A DNA stretch of 32,701 nucleotides from Penium margaritaceum (GCA_023375785.1 SZWC01002433.1:195234-227934); one strand, 5' to 3'; counted from the stretch's first letter, positions 9,333 to 19,162 are shown. The notes: generated by a model from the letters alone, not told the origin. Numbers and translations are program-made.

Positions 9333-9494
9333 CCTAACATATGCCTCATTTTGATTCTTATCCTTATATGTATGCGCTCAAATTGTTCAACACATATCAT
9401 GGAATTATACTTATTGCTAAGTATACATTAACCTTTTGTACCAATTCCTCACATCAACTTTTGCTCTATACCTCATCCTTGTAAACCATCAACG
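9333..9494 (+). repeat. Partial gypsy LTR (3' third)
   Basis: From taacatatgcctcatt to ccttgtaaaccatcaacg this matches the 3' third of the gypsy LTRs, for example 12750-12898. It starts abruptly and runs directly into the TGTTAC start of the next LTR at 9495. It is a leftover of another insertion of the same family in the same orientation. Confidence 0.72.
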
Positions 9495-10042
9495 TGTTAC
9501 GTCCCTGACGTATACAAGTCCCTAAACTCGGCGAGTGGATATTTCTGTCATTACAATTGTGGCCCACCGCACGTCGACCTCAGGATTCTTACGCCGTTTG
9601 GTCGAGGGCATTTTGGCCAACTGCCCCGACCTCCGGTGCTCCATTCCAAATTTTTCTGGCAACTTTGACCACCCTCTAGAAGGGTCAACGGAAGTGTCAT
9701 GAACTATATCGATGTTTCGATATTGTTTGATTGACTTCTCAATGGTGCTGGATCTTTATAAAATTACGCCTCAAAATTCTCAAAGCTCTCGGACTTCTCG
9801 ATGGAGCTTCTCGAAGCAGTCACTCATGGAAAAATCCCACACTTGTCCCTCAGCTGAAATGCCAAGGAACCAACATGTGCCTCATTCTCGTTCTTGGTAT
9901 TGTATGTGCTTGACTCACTTGACACTTCTTGACACAACCATAAAAGCAAATTTACAGCTTGATAGTAATCCATTTATTCCAAATTCTCTAATCGACTTTT
10001 GTCTTGCACCTCATCACTCTGAACCACCTGTGTTGCGCAAAA
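9495..10042 (+). repeat. gypsy-B 5' LTR
   Basis: Starts TGTTACGTCCCTGAC and ends at the base before the primer-binding region; the canonical CA end is mutated to AA. Its 548 bp align with the gypsy-C LTR over the whole length. A TATA-like motif (tataaaa) lies at 9757-9763. Confidence 0.88.
9757..9763 (+). promoter_or_regulatory. TATA-like motif in gypsy-B LTR
   Basis: The motif tataaaa lies about 263 bases into the LTR. The same motif sits at the equivalent place in the LTRs of gypsy-A (2727), the gypsy-B 3' LTR (12636) and gypsy-C (13161). Conservation of place supports it as the LTR promoter TATA box; this is an inference from sequence only. Confidence 0.6.
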
Positions 10043-10044
10043 CT

Positions 10045-10056
10045 TGGTATCAGAGC
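10045..10056 (+). other. gypsy-B primer-binding site (initiator tRNA-Met)
   Basis: TGGTATCAGAGC, a perfect match to the initiator tRNA-Met primer complement, two bases after the LTR end. Confidence 0.92.
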
Positions 10057-10201
10057 ATAGTGGAGAGAAAACCAATGCATGAACTACCTGGCGATAACCT
10101 CACACAAGTCCTCAGTGCATCTCCACCGTTTAGAACATCACAGACTTTGCGACAACAAATGTGAATGGAGAGAGGATAACCGGCGACTAGTAGCAGTCAC
10201 C

Positions 10202-11143
10202 CATGAGTTCTTCCACGATGGAGGACCAGCAGCGCGCCAACGCCGATACACTCTAGGCAAATAAGACAACAGCGAAAAGATTTGCAAAGAATGGCATAGC
10301 ACCGAAGAGCCTGATGGCCAACCCGGTGATAGACTCCTCGGGCTCGGCAAACCCCTCGCTATCGCTCCTACTCCTCGGGTGGACACCTAGCACGATGGGA
10401 GGCACCGACCGACAAGCGCGAATAAATGAAGACCTATACCAGAAGTTGTCGGGACTTGAGTGCATCAATACCCATCTGCTCCAAAAACTCAACCTGGCAA
10501 TGGAGGACCTTTGGATTTTTCATGCGCGCAAAGCAGTACTCATCGAGAAAATGTACAACTCTCGATTAAACCCCAAATCAATGGCTCGCGTGACGGCTCT
10601 CACATTGTCGACCAAAGGCGTACTACCTCTCAAGCAGATTAGTCCGAAGTGGCATGACTCTCTCAAGTCACCGGAAACATGGATGACTTTGCTCACATTA
10701 CTCTCGCTCATGTTGGCAAGCTAAACAAAAAGTCTGATACACGGTATAGACTCCAACTTCTACGTCAGCAGTCCAGGGTGGCGGAATACTCTAGGCATTA
10801 CCGTGAAATCATCACCGGCAGTGACCTCACCCCTGAAGAACTGTGTTTATGCTACAACAACAGCTTCAAGCAAGTTATTTGGTGATCAATTACCATTTTT
10901 AGCATCAAGAAAGACCTTCCACAAATGATTGCAATAGCCGATCGCATCGACGGTGCCGACTATAATGCTCAAATGTAGGAATCCCACGGCTGGCGACCCC
11001 AAACCGACAATTCTTATTGTGGCGAAAGAAAGTTGGATTTCACAAAAACCTTGTTCCCCATGGAGATATACGTGGTACATCAATACAATTAACGGCTCTG
11101 CTATAATTACGTGGAGCCGGGTCATATCTCACACGCCTGTTGA
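10202..11143 (+). pseudogene. gag: gypsy-B Gag with damaged zinc knuckle
   Basis: The likely start is the ATG at 10202, by position and by similarity to gypsy-C gag. Conserved pieces are the NEDLYQKLSGLECINTHLLQ segment near 10425-10485, a middle segment (TKGVLPLKQISPKWHDSL) near 10609-10665, and the Retrotrans_gag-like segment at 10679-10885 (RVAEYSRHYREIITGSDLTP, then EELCLCYNNSFKQ). The zinc knuckle is at 11099-11140, where C-x2-C-x4-H-x4-C reads C-YN-Y-VEPG-H-ISHA-C, with the second Cys replaced by Tyr. Stops and frame changes break it several times (TAG at 10238, TGA at 10882, TAG at 10976). It matches gypsy-E gag at 27156-27780 and gypsy-C gag at 13567. Confidence 0.82.
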
Positions 11144-11379
11144 AAACATCGTCAGCAAACCAAAAAGGGGGGAAGTCGCAAAGAAAAAAGGATGAGTCGG
11201 GAAATGGGAAAGAGCAAGAATAGACAGCGAGGCTCCAATCTGGTCGGAAACTTCTACACCAACCCATCGCACATATGAGCGGCTAACATCGCTGCAGACG
11301 AGGGTTGCTGAGATTAGAGAGTTTGACGAGGGACATAAGGAAAACCGGCGATTCTGCAATGAATACAACCCAGGGGTTA

Positions 11380-11700
11380 CAAGAGTCGCAAAACGGTACC
11401 GTTACTACTAGATGGAGGAGCTTCTCACAGCTTTGTAAGCAATGACATGGTTTGGAAGCTGGGTTTGCACACCGAACCAGGGGTATTTGAAGGAAAAATT
11501 GTGGACCAACGACTGCAAATCCATCCATTTTGTGAACAAGTCTGACCATAAATTAGAGATCTATACGACATAACAGTCTAGAGAACTTGCCCAATGAGCA
11601 ACCACAAAATCATCCTCGGGCGAGATTATGTGTTCCGACATTATCCACAAGTGGACCAGAGCTGCGGACCGGTCTACCTTAGCATCACTAGCAAAAAATG
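11380..11700 (+). pseudogene. pol: gypsy-B protease remnant
   Basis: Contains LLLDGGASHSFVSNDMVWKL near 11400-11460, the pepsin-like retroviral protease block of gypsy elements. The usual D-S/T-G-A is D-G-G-A. The second conserved block (KIILGRDYVFRHYPQVDQSC) is near 11605-11665 in another frame. The region matches gypsy-E at about 27958-28240. A protease would process the polyprotein; this copy is frame-broken. Confidence 0.8.
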
Positions 11701-12373
11701 ATATCTGCCTCTGGTCGAGCGATCCACGACGCAAGGGTGGTTATGAGAAGCAACAGAGGAATTTGTGGTACCCACAAAACACCAACTGATACTTTTGGAC
11801 GTGACCAAGCGGTACTAGCCAAGCATGGCTAGTCCGAGTAGAGGTAGGAGAAACGGAAGCAATCACAGCTGTCGAGATGATGACAAAAGCCTCGACACTT
11901 GAGAAAGTTGAAGTGGGGAAGTTCAAACGTATCACTGCAATTAATCGTATGAAAAAATATTATAAGAATATCCAAACCCGGAAAACTACCCATTATGTCT
12001 TGTTCCGTAATGATATGAAACTCGGTCCAGCTGCTTGTTGAAGAAAGGGAGTAAAATCCGTTGGAGATCAGTTTAAACAGAATCTCCACAGTGAGCGCAA
12101 GTGATTTTTGGATGTCGATATCATCCGAGTGTCACGTGCCGTAGATCTGCTTGCTTGAGTTCGAGTGAGAAGATGTTGTCGCCCAAACGAATGACTTGTG
12201 GAATTCATTGAAAATGCCTTCACGTACATGACAAAAAAACTCTTTTTTGAATCTTCCTTGGCGTGTACTCCATGCTCCCTATTCCAGCATGGTGGATGTT
12301 TTTTTCCCAATTGTCTAAAATAGACACACAAAAAACACCTTCATGAAAACTCTTCTGAGTTATTGTGGTAATA
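11701..12373 (+). other. gypsy-B post-protease remnant, RT and integrase missing
   Basis: About 11745-11850 weakly matches the protease-RT spacer of gypsy-E (AEEFV-like segment, compare 28300-28420). The rest, to 12373, has no frame longer than about 87 codons and no recognisable domain. The last 150 bases are T/A-rich with homopolymer runs. No clear polypurine tract precedes the 3' LTR. Either the pol sequence was deleted and replaced, or it is too decayed to read. Confidence 0.6.
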
Positions 12374-12898
12374 CAATAGGTCCCAAACGTACACGAGTCC
12401 CTAAACTCTGCGATTGGGTATTTCTTTTATTACATTCGTGGCCCACCAAGCGTTGACCTTAGGAAGTTTACACCGTTCAGCCGAGGGCATTTTGGCCAAC
12501 ACCCTTGACCTGCGGTGTTCCATTTCGAAAGTTCTTGAAAACTTCAACAACCTTTAAGAAGGGCTGACGGAAGTGTCACGAACTATGTCAATGTTTTGAT
12601 ATTGTTCTGTCGACTTCTTGACGGTACTGGATCTTTATAAATCATGCCTTGATATTCTCAAGGCCCATCAACTTCTCGGCAGAGCTTCTCAAATCAGCTA
12701 CTCACGGTGTGACCCCACACGAAACACTTGGCTCGAGCACCAGGGACCCAACATATGCCTCATTCTCATTCTCAACATTCTAAAAATGTGCACAAATCAC
12801 TTGAAACTTACCATCAAAGTACACTTACTGCTTAATACAAATTTTCCCTTTGTCCCAAATCCTTCAGTCATGTTTTTCCCGTACCTCATCCCTGTAAA
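12374..12898 (+). repeat. gypsy-B 3' LTR, missing its last ~35 bp
   Basis: Aligns with the gypsy-C LTR from just after TGTTAC (here mutated) through the TATA-like tataaat (12636-12642) to cctcatccctgtaaa. The terminal 35 or so bases are absent, and the next LTR starts at the following base. Confidence 0.85.
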
Positions 12899-13451
12899 TG
12901 TTACGTCCCTGACATCCACGAGTCCCTAAAACTCGCGAGTGGGCATTTCTGTTCTTACATTCATGGCCCACTGCGCGACAACTTTAGGACTTCCCACCGT
13001 TTGGCTGAGGGCATTTTGGCCAACTGCCTTGACCTCCGGTATCCCGTTCCAGAAGTTTCCGAAAACTTCAGCCGCTTTCAAGAACGGTCGAACAGAATTG
13101 TCGTGAACCATATCAATGTTTCAATATCGTTTGGTTGACTTCTTAACAGCGCTCAAATTTTATAAAGAAGCGTTGAGATGTTCTTGATGCCTCCCAACTT
13201 CTCAGTGGAGCTTCTCGAATCCACCACTCACGACGCGACCTCACACACGTCGCTCGGCTCGAACGCCGATGACCCGACTCATGCCACATTCTCATTCTCG
13301 GCATTGTATTTCTGTGCTCGATTCACTTGACACTTGTCATCAAAACATACTTACTACGTGATATAAGATATCCATTTGTCCCAAAACCTCAAATCGTCTT
13401 TTGTCTCACACCTCATCCCTGTGCACCAACTATATTCCGCTCAACGTAACA
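12899..13451 (+). repeat. gypsy-C 5' LTR
   Basis: The best-preserved LTR of the family: 553 bp, TGTTAC at the start and GTAACA at the end, which are perfect 6-bp inverted termini, followed by the primer-binding site. A TATA-like tataaag is at 13161-13167. Confidence 0.93.
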
Positions 13452-13453
13452 CT

Positions 13454-13465
13454 TGGTATCAGAGT
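13454..13465 (+). other. gypsy-C primer-binding site
   Basis: TGGTATCAGAGT, one mismatch at the last base from the initiator tRNA-Met complement, starting two bases after the LTR. Confidence 0.88.
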
Positions 13466-13566
13466 GCATCAATGCTGGAGGGACAATCGACGCATCAACT
13501 ATCTGGCAACACCCTCGCACGAGTCCTCGGTGCATCTCCACCATTCAGAAGATCGTAAACTGCGCG

Positions 13567-14110
13567 ATGACAACGGTGAATAAAGCGAGCGCACCCGGAA
13601 ATGAGCAGCAGTCTCCGACGAGTACGCCGGCGATGGCGGATCAGCAGCACGCAAACAACGACACTCTCCAGGGAAACCAGGCGGCAGCAACAACTTTTGC
13701 AGTACATCTTGGAGCACCGACAAACCTGACAGCCAATCCGGTGATGGACCCCTCAGGTTCAGGAAACCCTTTGCGCCCTCTTCAGACCGTTGGGTCGACA
13801 CCTGGCACGATGGGATGCACCCGCGTACAAGCACGGATGAACAAAGACCTATACCAGAAACTTTCAGGAATCGAGAGCCTCAACACTCATCTGGTCCAAT
13901 AGCTCAACGCGGCGATGGAGGAGCTTTGAGTTTCTGGAGCGCGCGAATCAGTGCTCACCGAGAGAAATTTGTAGCTCTCGAGTGAAACCCACATTCGACC
14001 GGCACTCCCTAAACCATTCAAACCCGCAAACTCCAAGGGACCAACAACCAGGATGTGGCTGTTGAAAATCTGCCCCTCCGCATGTCCAAGTGCTGTGTCG
14101 TGAGGCATTG
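13567..14110 (+). pseudogene. gag: gypsy-C Gag N-terminal part
   Basis: The ATG at 13567 opens a frame to 13902 (MTTVNKASAPGNEQQSPTST), then PAMADQQHANND, LTANPVMDPSGSG and ARMNKDLYQKLSGIESLNTH. The LYQKLSG.E..NTHL segment is shared with gypsy-B gag (near 10435), which fixes the identity. A TAG ends the frame at 13900-13902, and further stops follow. The capsid-like and zinc-knuckle parts are not recognisable. The frame is also open upstream to the primer site, but without an ATG, so 13567 is preferred. Confidence 0.78.
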
Positions 14111-14120
14111 ACAAGCCGCC

Positions 14121-14491
14121 AGAGAGAGAGGAAAATCCTTGCAGTTGGATCTAGCGGCTTGAGTATTGCTCGGATCCCAAAGTGGAAGATTTTCTCTGAA
14201 ATGTTATGAGTCACTGAATCCGGTGGAAGTTGTTTCACTAGAATCGAACAAGTAACGAGGGAAATATGAGTTTCCAAAGTTGGGATGTGCTCAACGGCTC
14301 TGGGAGTCGGACGCGGTTCAACTTCTGGTGAAAAATCGACCAGACCGTAACGAATGTCCATCTGGGTATTTAGCTCCGGAAGACTATCAAGGCATCCGGT
14401 GGATGATATCCACCGGATCCAGTAGTGCAGGTTGTTACTGAGGGACTTTGCCAAAATCCTGGCTCAGCGTCCGAAACTCAATAGTGCAGTT
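14121..14491. other. Unassigned stretch between gypsy-C gag and copia-B
   Basis: No domain is recognised on either strand; the 168-codon minus-strand frame here resembles nothing I know. It contains a perfect hairpin (14394-14418) and two similar copies of an agtgcag-ttgtta motif about 62 bases apart (near 14423 and 14483), the second next to the probable start of the copia-B LTR. Confidence 0.5.
14394..14418. repeat. Perfect 11-bp hairpin with 3-nt loop
   Basis: atccggtggat (14394-14404), loop gat, then the exact inverted copy (14408-14418). Read directly from the sequence. Confidence 0.92.
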
Positions 14492-14967
14492 TGTTATTCG
14501 GAAACTTCGTTAAACTTTTGATTGTAGGTCCACGGACAGGTTTCAAACCTTGTCATACCCCATCATCGAACTCAACCCACAAGAGGCTAAGGTGTGTCGA
14601 AACAATACAGGGGATCCCTCCATCACGTGCAATGGGTTCTGCGCCTCGGGAAGGGCGCTTCGTATGTGAAGGAAGGTGCCACGGCGTGTGCGCACCATGG
14701 AGGCGTTATGTGTTTCTGTGGGGGGTGATACCTGTACCTCGGCAAGTGTAACTTGGGCTACGCTTAACCGAATAACTCACGGTTTGGTACGTTGGAGAGC
14801 TCATGACTAGCCCTATAAATTTTCATGTCCATGTACAAAAACTAATCCCAAATTGTGTTATTCCCTTTGCAAAACTGACTGTCTATAAATTCCTGCTCGC
14901 ATAGCATGAGGCGACCAGAAAGCTCACACTCAGTCTTAGATTTACCCAACATGAAAGATGTGAACCA
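14492..14967 (+). repeat. copia-B 5' LTR (limits approximate)
   Basis: 14784-14967 matches 19163-19364 (ttggt-cgttggagagctca near the start of the match, then accagaaag, ending near gtgaac). The start at 14492 (TGTTATTCGG) is chosen because it has the usual TG and gives a reasonable length; it is not proven. No clear primer-binding site follows, although a cactagag at 14965 could be a decayed one. Confidence 0.6.
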
Positions 14968-15252
14968 CTAGAGAAGGTCAAGTTACAGTCGGGACTGCAC
15001 CATGCAAAATTCCAGACAAAGGGTTATGGACCCACATTGACCTTCTCCAAGACGTTCACGTCTTCCACAGCGCACAGGATTGTCAACTTGGACAGCATCG
15101 CCATGAATCTCTAAGAACTTGTTGGAGTAGAAACTATGCAAATGGCGTAGAAGGAGACGCGGCCCATCCAGAAGTATGCGGACGGCCCAGGCTTTGGGCT
15201 ATAAAGGTGGCAGTTCGAGCTGCACCTCGCGTATTCTTGGCTGCTTGGGGTC

Positions 15253-16105
15253 TTGTTGGGAACGGAAGTCCTCGTAGAGGTGACAGGTGCAGACGGGGAG
15301 AAGCAAGCCTTTGAAAAGAAGAACACGGAGGCACTCATGCTCCCAGTGTCTGGGACAGCCGAGTCATGGTGGGACTACTTTCAAGGCTGTAAGCGAGCAG
15401 TCGAAGCTTGGAAGAAAACTCTATGCCATCCACTTATCCAAGTCACTCACAAGAAAAAACTTCGCAACGAAGCGGCTCCTCACAGTGAGAGTTAAAGAGG
15501 GAGATGATGTCATCTTCTTCATGCAGCAGATCGAGTCACTCATCTCATAATGCAATGACTTGGGATGGAAGATCGACACGTAGCTACATGCGATGACCCT
15601 CTCCATGGTCCTTCATGACAGTTGGAGACTACTCATCACCGTCTTCGGAGGATGGCCGGAAGACAAGCTCACCTATGGCGCGATCACAGAGTACATCCAT
15701 AACAAGGCGCGGCGTAGGAGCAACGGGAAGTCCTCGTCTCCCTCATTGGCCCTCGTCACCAAAATGTGTGGTGGTGGAAGGGGGAGCAAAGGAAGTGGCG
15801 GAAAGGGCGACGACAAGGAAGGCGCCAAGAAAGGTGCGTATCGCAATTGCGGCAAGGAGGGCCACTGGGCTCGTGAGTGCCCGGAAAATACAAAGACCAG
15901 TGGCAAAAAAAATGAAGGCAAGTCGCTCCTTAATGGAAACAAGAACCATTTCCTTAAGAAGGCCAATAGGCGGTGCCTAGATTCTGGGGCCGAGGAGCAA
16001 ACCCAAGTCAAGAAGGTGGGGTTCGTCACCAACGAGAAGTCCTCCAAGTCAATGGTGTTCACAAACAACAAAGTCGAGCCGGCGGCCGGCCAAGGTGATG
16101 TGTAG
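15253..16105 (+). pseudogene. gag: copia-B Gag with zinc knuckle
   Basis: Starts in one frame (LGTEVLVEVTGADGEKQAFE, then SGTAESWWDYFQGCKRAVEA) and moves to the next (LYAIHLSKSLTRKNFATKRL, VKEGDDVIFFMQQIESLIS), with stops near 15548 and 15581. The frame open from 15593 to 16105 includes SWRLLITVFGGWPEDKLTYG, a Gly/Lys-rich basic segment, and a zinc knuckle at 15839-15880: Y-RN-C-GKEG-H-WARE-C, in which the first Cys of C-x2-C-x4-H-x4-C is Tyr. The layout matches copia Gag (UBN2-type capsid followed by a knuckle). There may be more N-terminal coding from about 15100, but it has stops. Confidence 0.83.
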
Positions 16106-16385
16106 GTGGAAATCGTGGTGGACGGTAAGGAGCTGAACACAATCTGTGATGTATAGCACGTCCCTGGCCTGGCTGACATTTTGAGTGTCAGCTGCTTGTC
16201 GGATAAGGGGTAAGAGGTGCTCTTCCGCAGGAGAGGCACAGTGGTGCACAATGACAGTGGCGGAGACGTCGTGCTGGAGATGAAGGGCGAGGGCGGTCTC
16301 TACATCGTGGAGACCAAGGTGATCCCAATGGCATCGGATGCAACAAACTTGTAAGACCGCGTCGTCAAAAAGGGCCAAGGGAGGA
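15960..16385 (+). pseudogene. pol: copia-B protease remnant
   Basis: The active-site block is RRCLDSGAEEQ (about 15970-16000), with D-S-G-A intact but the residues after it unlike the usual SSHM. The downstream copia block HVPGLADILSVSCLSDKG is near 16155-16210, followed by FRRRGTVVHNDSGGDVVLEM and GLYIV. Stops at about 16103, 16154 and 16209 interrupt it. It overlaps the end of the open gag frame because both are in the same frame. Confidence 0.78.
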
Positions 16386-16394
16386 AGCGCTGAT

Positions 16395-17130
16395 CTGGAG
16401 CTCTGATACCGACGGTTGGGGCATTTTGCACCCGAAACCATTCAGGAGATGGCGAAGTGCGACATGGTGCGCGGCCTCATCATCGACGGTACAACAGATG
16501 CGGCAACATATGCAGCCGCGCACAAAATGTGTGAGCCTTGCATTTTGGACAAGGCACTACACAAGCCGTTCAACGAGAATGCGACTCGCGCACAGGACCT
16601 ACTAGAGGTCGTGCACAGCGACGTGTGTAGACCATTCAAAACACTGTCAAAAAGCGGCTTGAGATACGTCATCACCTTTATTGACGACTATAGCAGGAGG
16701 CTCTTCGTGTACTTCATGACGTGGAAAGGCGAGGTCCTGGACCGGCTGAAGGAGTACGTCATAGTGGTGGAGAGACAGACTGGCCAGAAGGTGAGAGCGC
16801 TATCTAGTCACAATGGCGGATAGTAAGTGGGCTGTAGGAAGTGGATGAAGCAGCAGGGTATCAAATGGGAACCCACTACGCCATACTCACCACAATCTAA
16901 CGGAGTGGCAGAGCGGGCAAACTAGTCGCTGCTAAACATGGTGCAGACCATGCTTGTGGATGCGAGGTTACCGCAAGGTTCTGGACGGAGGCTCTGCGCA
17001 CAGCTAGCTACACCATCAATCTCACTCCAATAGCAGTGCTGAAAGATGCTGCAGGAGGTTTGGAGCGGGTGCAAGCCAAACGTGGCACACCTGAAGGTGT
17101 TCGAATGTAAGGCACATGCCATGGCACAGG
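16395..17130 (+). pseudogene. pol: copia-B integrase, second catalytic Asp lost
   Basis: From YRRLGHFAPETIQEMAKC (16405 on), with the HHCC pre-integrase finger; the first His position is Tyr after a stop, and CEPC is intact near 16530. The core has Asp in VVHSDVCRPF (about 16618). The second catalytic Asp is His in SSHNGG (about 16810), followed at once by TAG and TAA. The Glu survives in QSNGVAERAN (about 16913), 34 codons later in the same frame, and a further TAG follows. This integrase cannot be active as read. Confidence 0.87.
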
Positions 17131-17800
17131 CATCAGAGAGATGCGACAAGCTGGAACCGCGGGCGAAGCCGTACTTGTTTCTCAGCTACAAGAGTATGCA
17201 AAAGGCGTAACGGCTCTGGGACCCGTGCATGCAAGAGATCATTCGCAGCCATGGCATCGATTTTGACAAGCAGTACAGCTTCAGCAGCAGTAGCAATGAC
17301 ATGAGCATTGGGAATACTCCAAAACAGGGAGAGTGAATCCAGGTCTTTGACTACGGGAAGGAGCCGGCGGACGCGGAGGTCAAGGATATACATCGGAGTG
17401 CAGCAGTGTAGGAGAGGTAGCAGCCGATGTAGAGGACTCCGATGACGGTGCAACAGGGCTGGAGATCCTACGGAAAGACCCGTAAGAGGAGGCACTACAG
17501 GTGGCGGCGGAGTTCGCGTCAGACGTCGGAGGAAGATCCTTCAGATGCACCGTCCATCCAGTCAATATTTTGTCACAGTAAGAAAGACCCTCAGGGAGCC
17601 ATCCGGTTGATGTTTCACCGGACCGAGCAGAGCTAGAAGGATCCCAATAGAGCGACAATGTGCCACCAAAACTGCCGCGCTGCAGCAGAAGGCAGCGGAG
17701 AGCGGGAGAGCGCTTTGACACAGGCACCGGTTGATGGACCGGCATGACCCGGTGCATGGTGGCTGCATCAATGGAGCCAATGACCGTACAAGAGGTGCTT
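17131..17800 (+). pseudogene. pol: copia-B integrase-RT linker region
   Basis: Degraded linker. KPYLFLSYKSMQKA and RLWDPCMQEIIRSHGIDFDK (about 17170-17265) correspond to the conserved segment after the copia integrase core. The rest is Ser/Gln/Arg-rich with stops. Near 17795-17850 the RT entry (WDAAIKSELASITEND) begins. Confidence 0.7.
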
Positions 17801-18382
17801 GCAGTGGGATGCCGCCATAAAGTCAGAGTTGGCATCCATTACAGAAAATGACACGTAGGAGCTGGTTGACAGGCCGAAAGATGTCAAGGTCATCGGCTCC
17901 AAGTTGGTCTTCAAGACCAAGTTCACAAAAGAATGTGTGGTGGACAAGTACAAGGCACGGCTCATGGCGGAGGGGTACGCAAAGCGTACGGACGAGCACT
18001 ACGATGAGACGTTCATCCCCATCGCCAAGTTCATAAGCATTCAGGCAATCCTTGTGATGGCAGCCGTGAAGGATATGTAGCTCTTCCAGATGGATGAAAG
18101 ACGACCTTTCTTAATGACATCATCGACAAAGAAATCTACATGGAGGTGCCGGAAGGGGGTGGAGATACCAGAGGACAGGGTGTGTAAGCTGCGGAAGTCC
18201 TTGTACAAGCTAAAAAATTGTGCTGACGCTGGTACCAACAGATGGACAGCTTCATGGCACATCTCGGCTTCAAGCGTTGTGAGGCGGATCACAACATTCT
18301 ACCTCGGGGTGAGCATCACGCGGATGGTGCACACGCTTGAGCTGGGACCGACCAAATACGTGGCTGAGGTACTGAAGCAGTA
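17795..18382 (+). pseudogene. pol: copia-B reverse transcriptase with internal deletion
   Basis: From 17851 one frame reads the RT entry with stops in place of two sense codons: T-stop-ELVDRPKDVKVIGSK, VFKTKFTKECVVDKYKARL, HYDETFIPIAKFISIQAILV, then DM-stop-LFQMD. After a frame change come TFLNDIIDKEIYMEVPEG and CKLRKSLYKLKN, and then MDSFMAHLGFKRCEADHN (another frame), which joins directly to FYLGVSITRMVHTLELGPTK near 18297. About 60 residues that should lie between these two segments, including the YVDD box, are absent. The sequence then enters the N gap. Confidence 0.85.
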
Positions 18383-19162
18383 NNNNNNNNNNNNNNNNNN
18401 NNNNNNNNNNNNNNNNNNNNNNNNNNNNNNNNNNNNNNNNNNNNNNNNNNNNNNNNNNNNNNNNNNNNNNNNNNNNNNNNNNNNNNNNNNNNNNNNNNNN
18501 NNNNNNNNNNNNNNNNNNNNNNNNNNNNNNNNNNNNNNNNNNNNNNNNNNNNNNNNNNNNNNNNNNNNNNNNNNNNNNNNNNNNNNNNNNNNNNNNNNNN
18601 NNNNNNNNNNNNNNNNNNNNNNNNNNNNNNNNNNNNNNNNNNNNNNNNNNNNNNNNNNNNNNNNNNNNNNNNNNNNNNNNNNNNNNNNNNNNNNNNNNNN
18701 NNNNNNNNNNNNNNNNNNNNNNNNNNNNNNNNNNNNNNNNNNNNNNNNNNNNNNNNNNNNNNNNNNNNNNNNNNNNNNNNNNNNNNNNNNNNNNNNNNNN
18801 NNNNNNNNNNNNNNNNNNNNNNNNNNNNNNNNNNNNNNNNNNNNNNNNNNNNNNNNNNNNNNNNNNNNNNNNNNNNNNNNNNNNNNNNNNNNNNNNNNNN
18901 NNNNNNNNNNNNNNNNNNNNNNNNNNNNNNNNNNNNNNNNNNNNNNNNNNNNNNNNNNNNNNNNNNNNNNNNNNNNNNNNNNNNNNNNNNNNNNNNNNNN
19001 NNNNNNNNNNNNNNNNNNNNNNNNNNNNNNNNNNNNNNNNNNNNNNNNNNNNNNNNNNNNNNNNNNNNNNNNNNNNNNNNNNNNNNNNNNNNNNNNNNNN
19101 NNNNNNNNNNNNNNNNNNNNNNNNNNNNNNNNNNNNNNNNNNNNNNNNNNNNNNNNNNNNNN
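18383..19162. other. Assembly gap (780 N)
   Basis: A run of N only. By position it should hide the rest of the copia-B RT, RNase H and the start of its 3' LTR, but 780 bases is short for all of that, so the size is probably nominal or the element is deleted there. Confidence 0.99.

Larger units (their letters stand above)
9495..12898 (+). mobile_element. gypsy-B: internally deleted chromovirus relative
   Basis: A 5' LTR (9495-10042), primer site, gag, protease and 3' LTR (about 12374-12898) are present. RT, RNase H, integrase and chromodomain are all missing. The protease is followed by about 650 bases in which only a short spacer matches gypsy-E. At 3.4 kb against about 5 kb for gypsy-E it would be non-autonomous. 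Confidence 0.82.
12899..14120 (+). mobile_element. gypsy-C: 5' part of a chromovirus-family element
   Basis: A complete 5' LTR, primer site and the N-terminal part of gag. Homology fades near 14110. Everything downstream of gag is missing here. gypsy-D (25238-27019), in the same orientation and holding the 3' half, could be its continuation if copia-B and copia-C were inserted between; this is an inference. Confidence 0.8.

Noticed and set aside
12320..12336. Small hairpin gtcta-aaa-tagac before the gypsy-B 3' LTR, as a possible terminator
   Set aside because: Five-base stem in A/T-rich DNA; expected by chance.
15673..16251. 192-codon minus-strand frame
   Set aside because: Antisense to copia-B gag, which has the zinc knuckle; the minus product is an antisense artefact of Lys/Gly-rich codons.
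16397..16407. gctctgatacc at the start of copia-B integrase, like an inverted primer-binding site
   Set aside because: It encodes the mutated WHRR-type finger region and has no LTR beside it.
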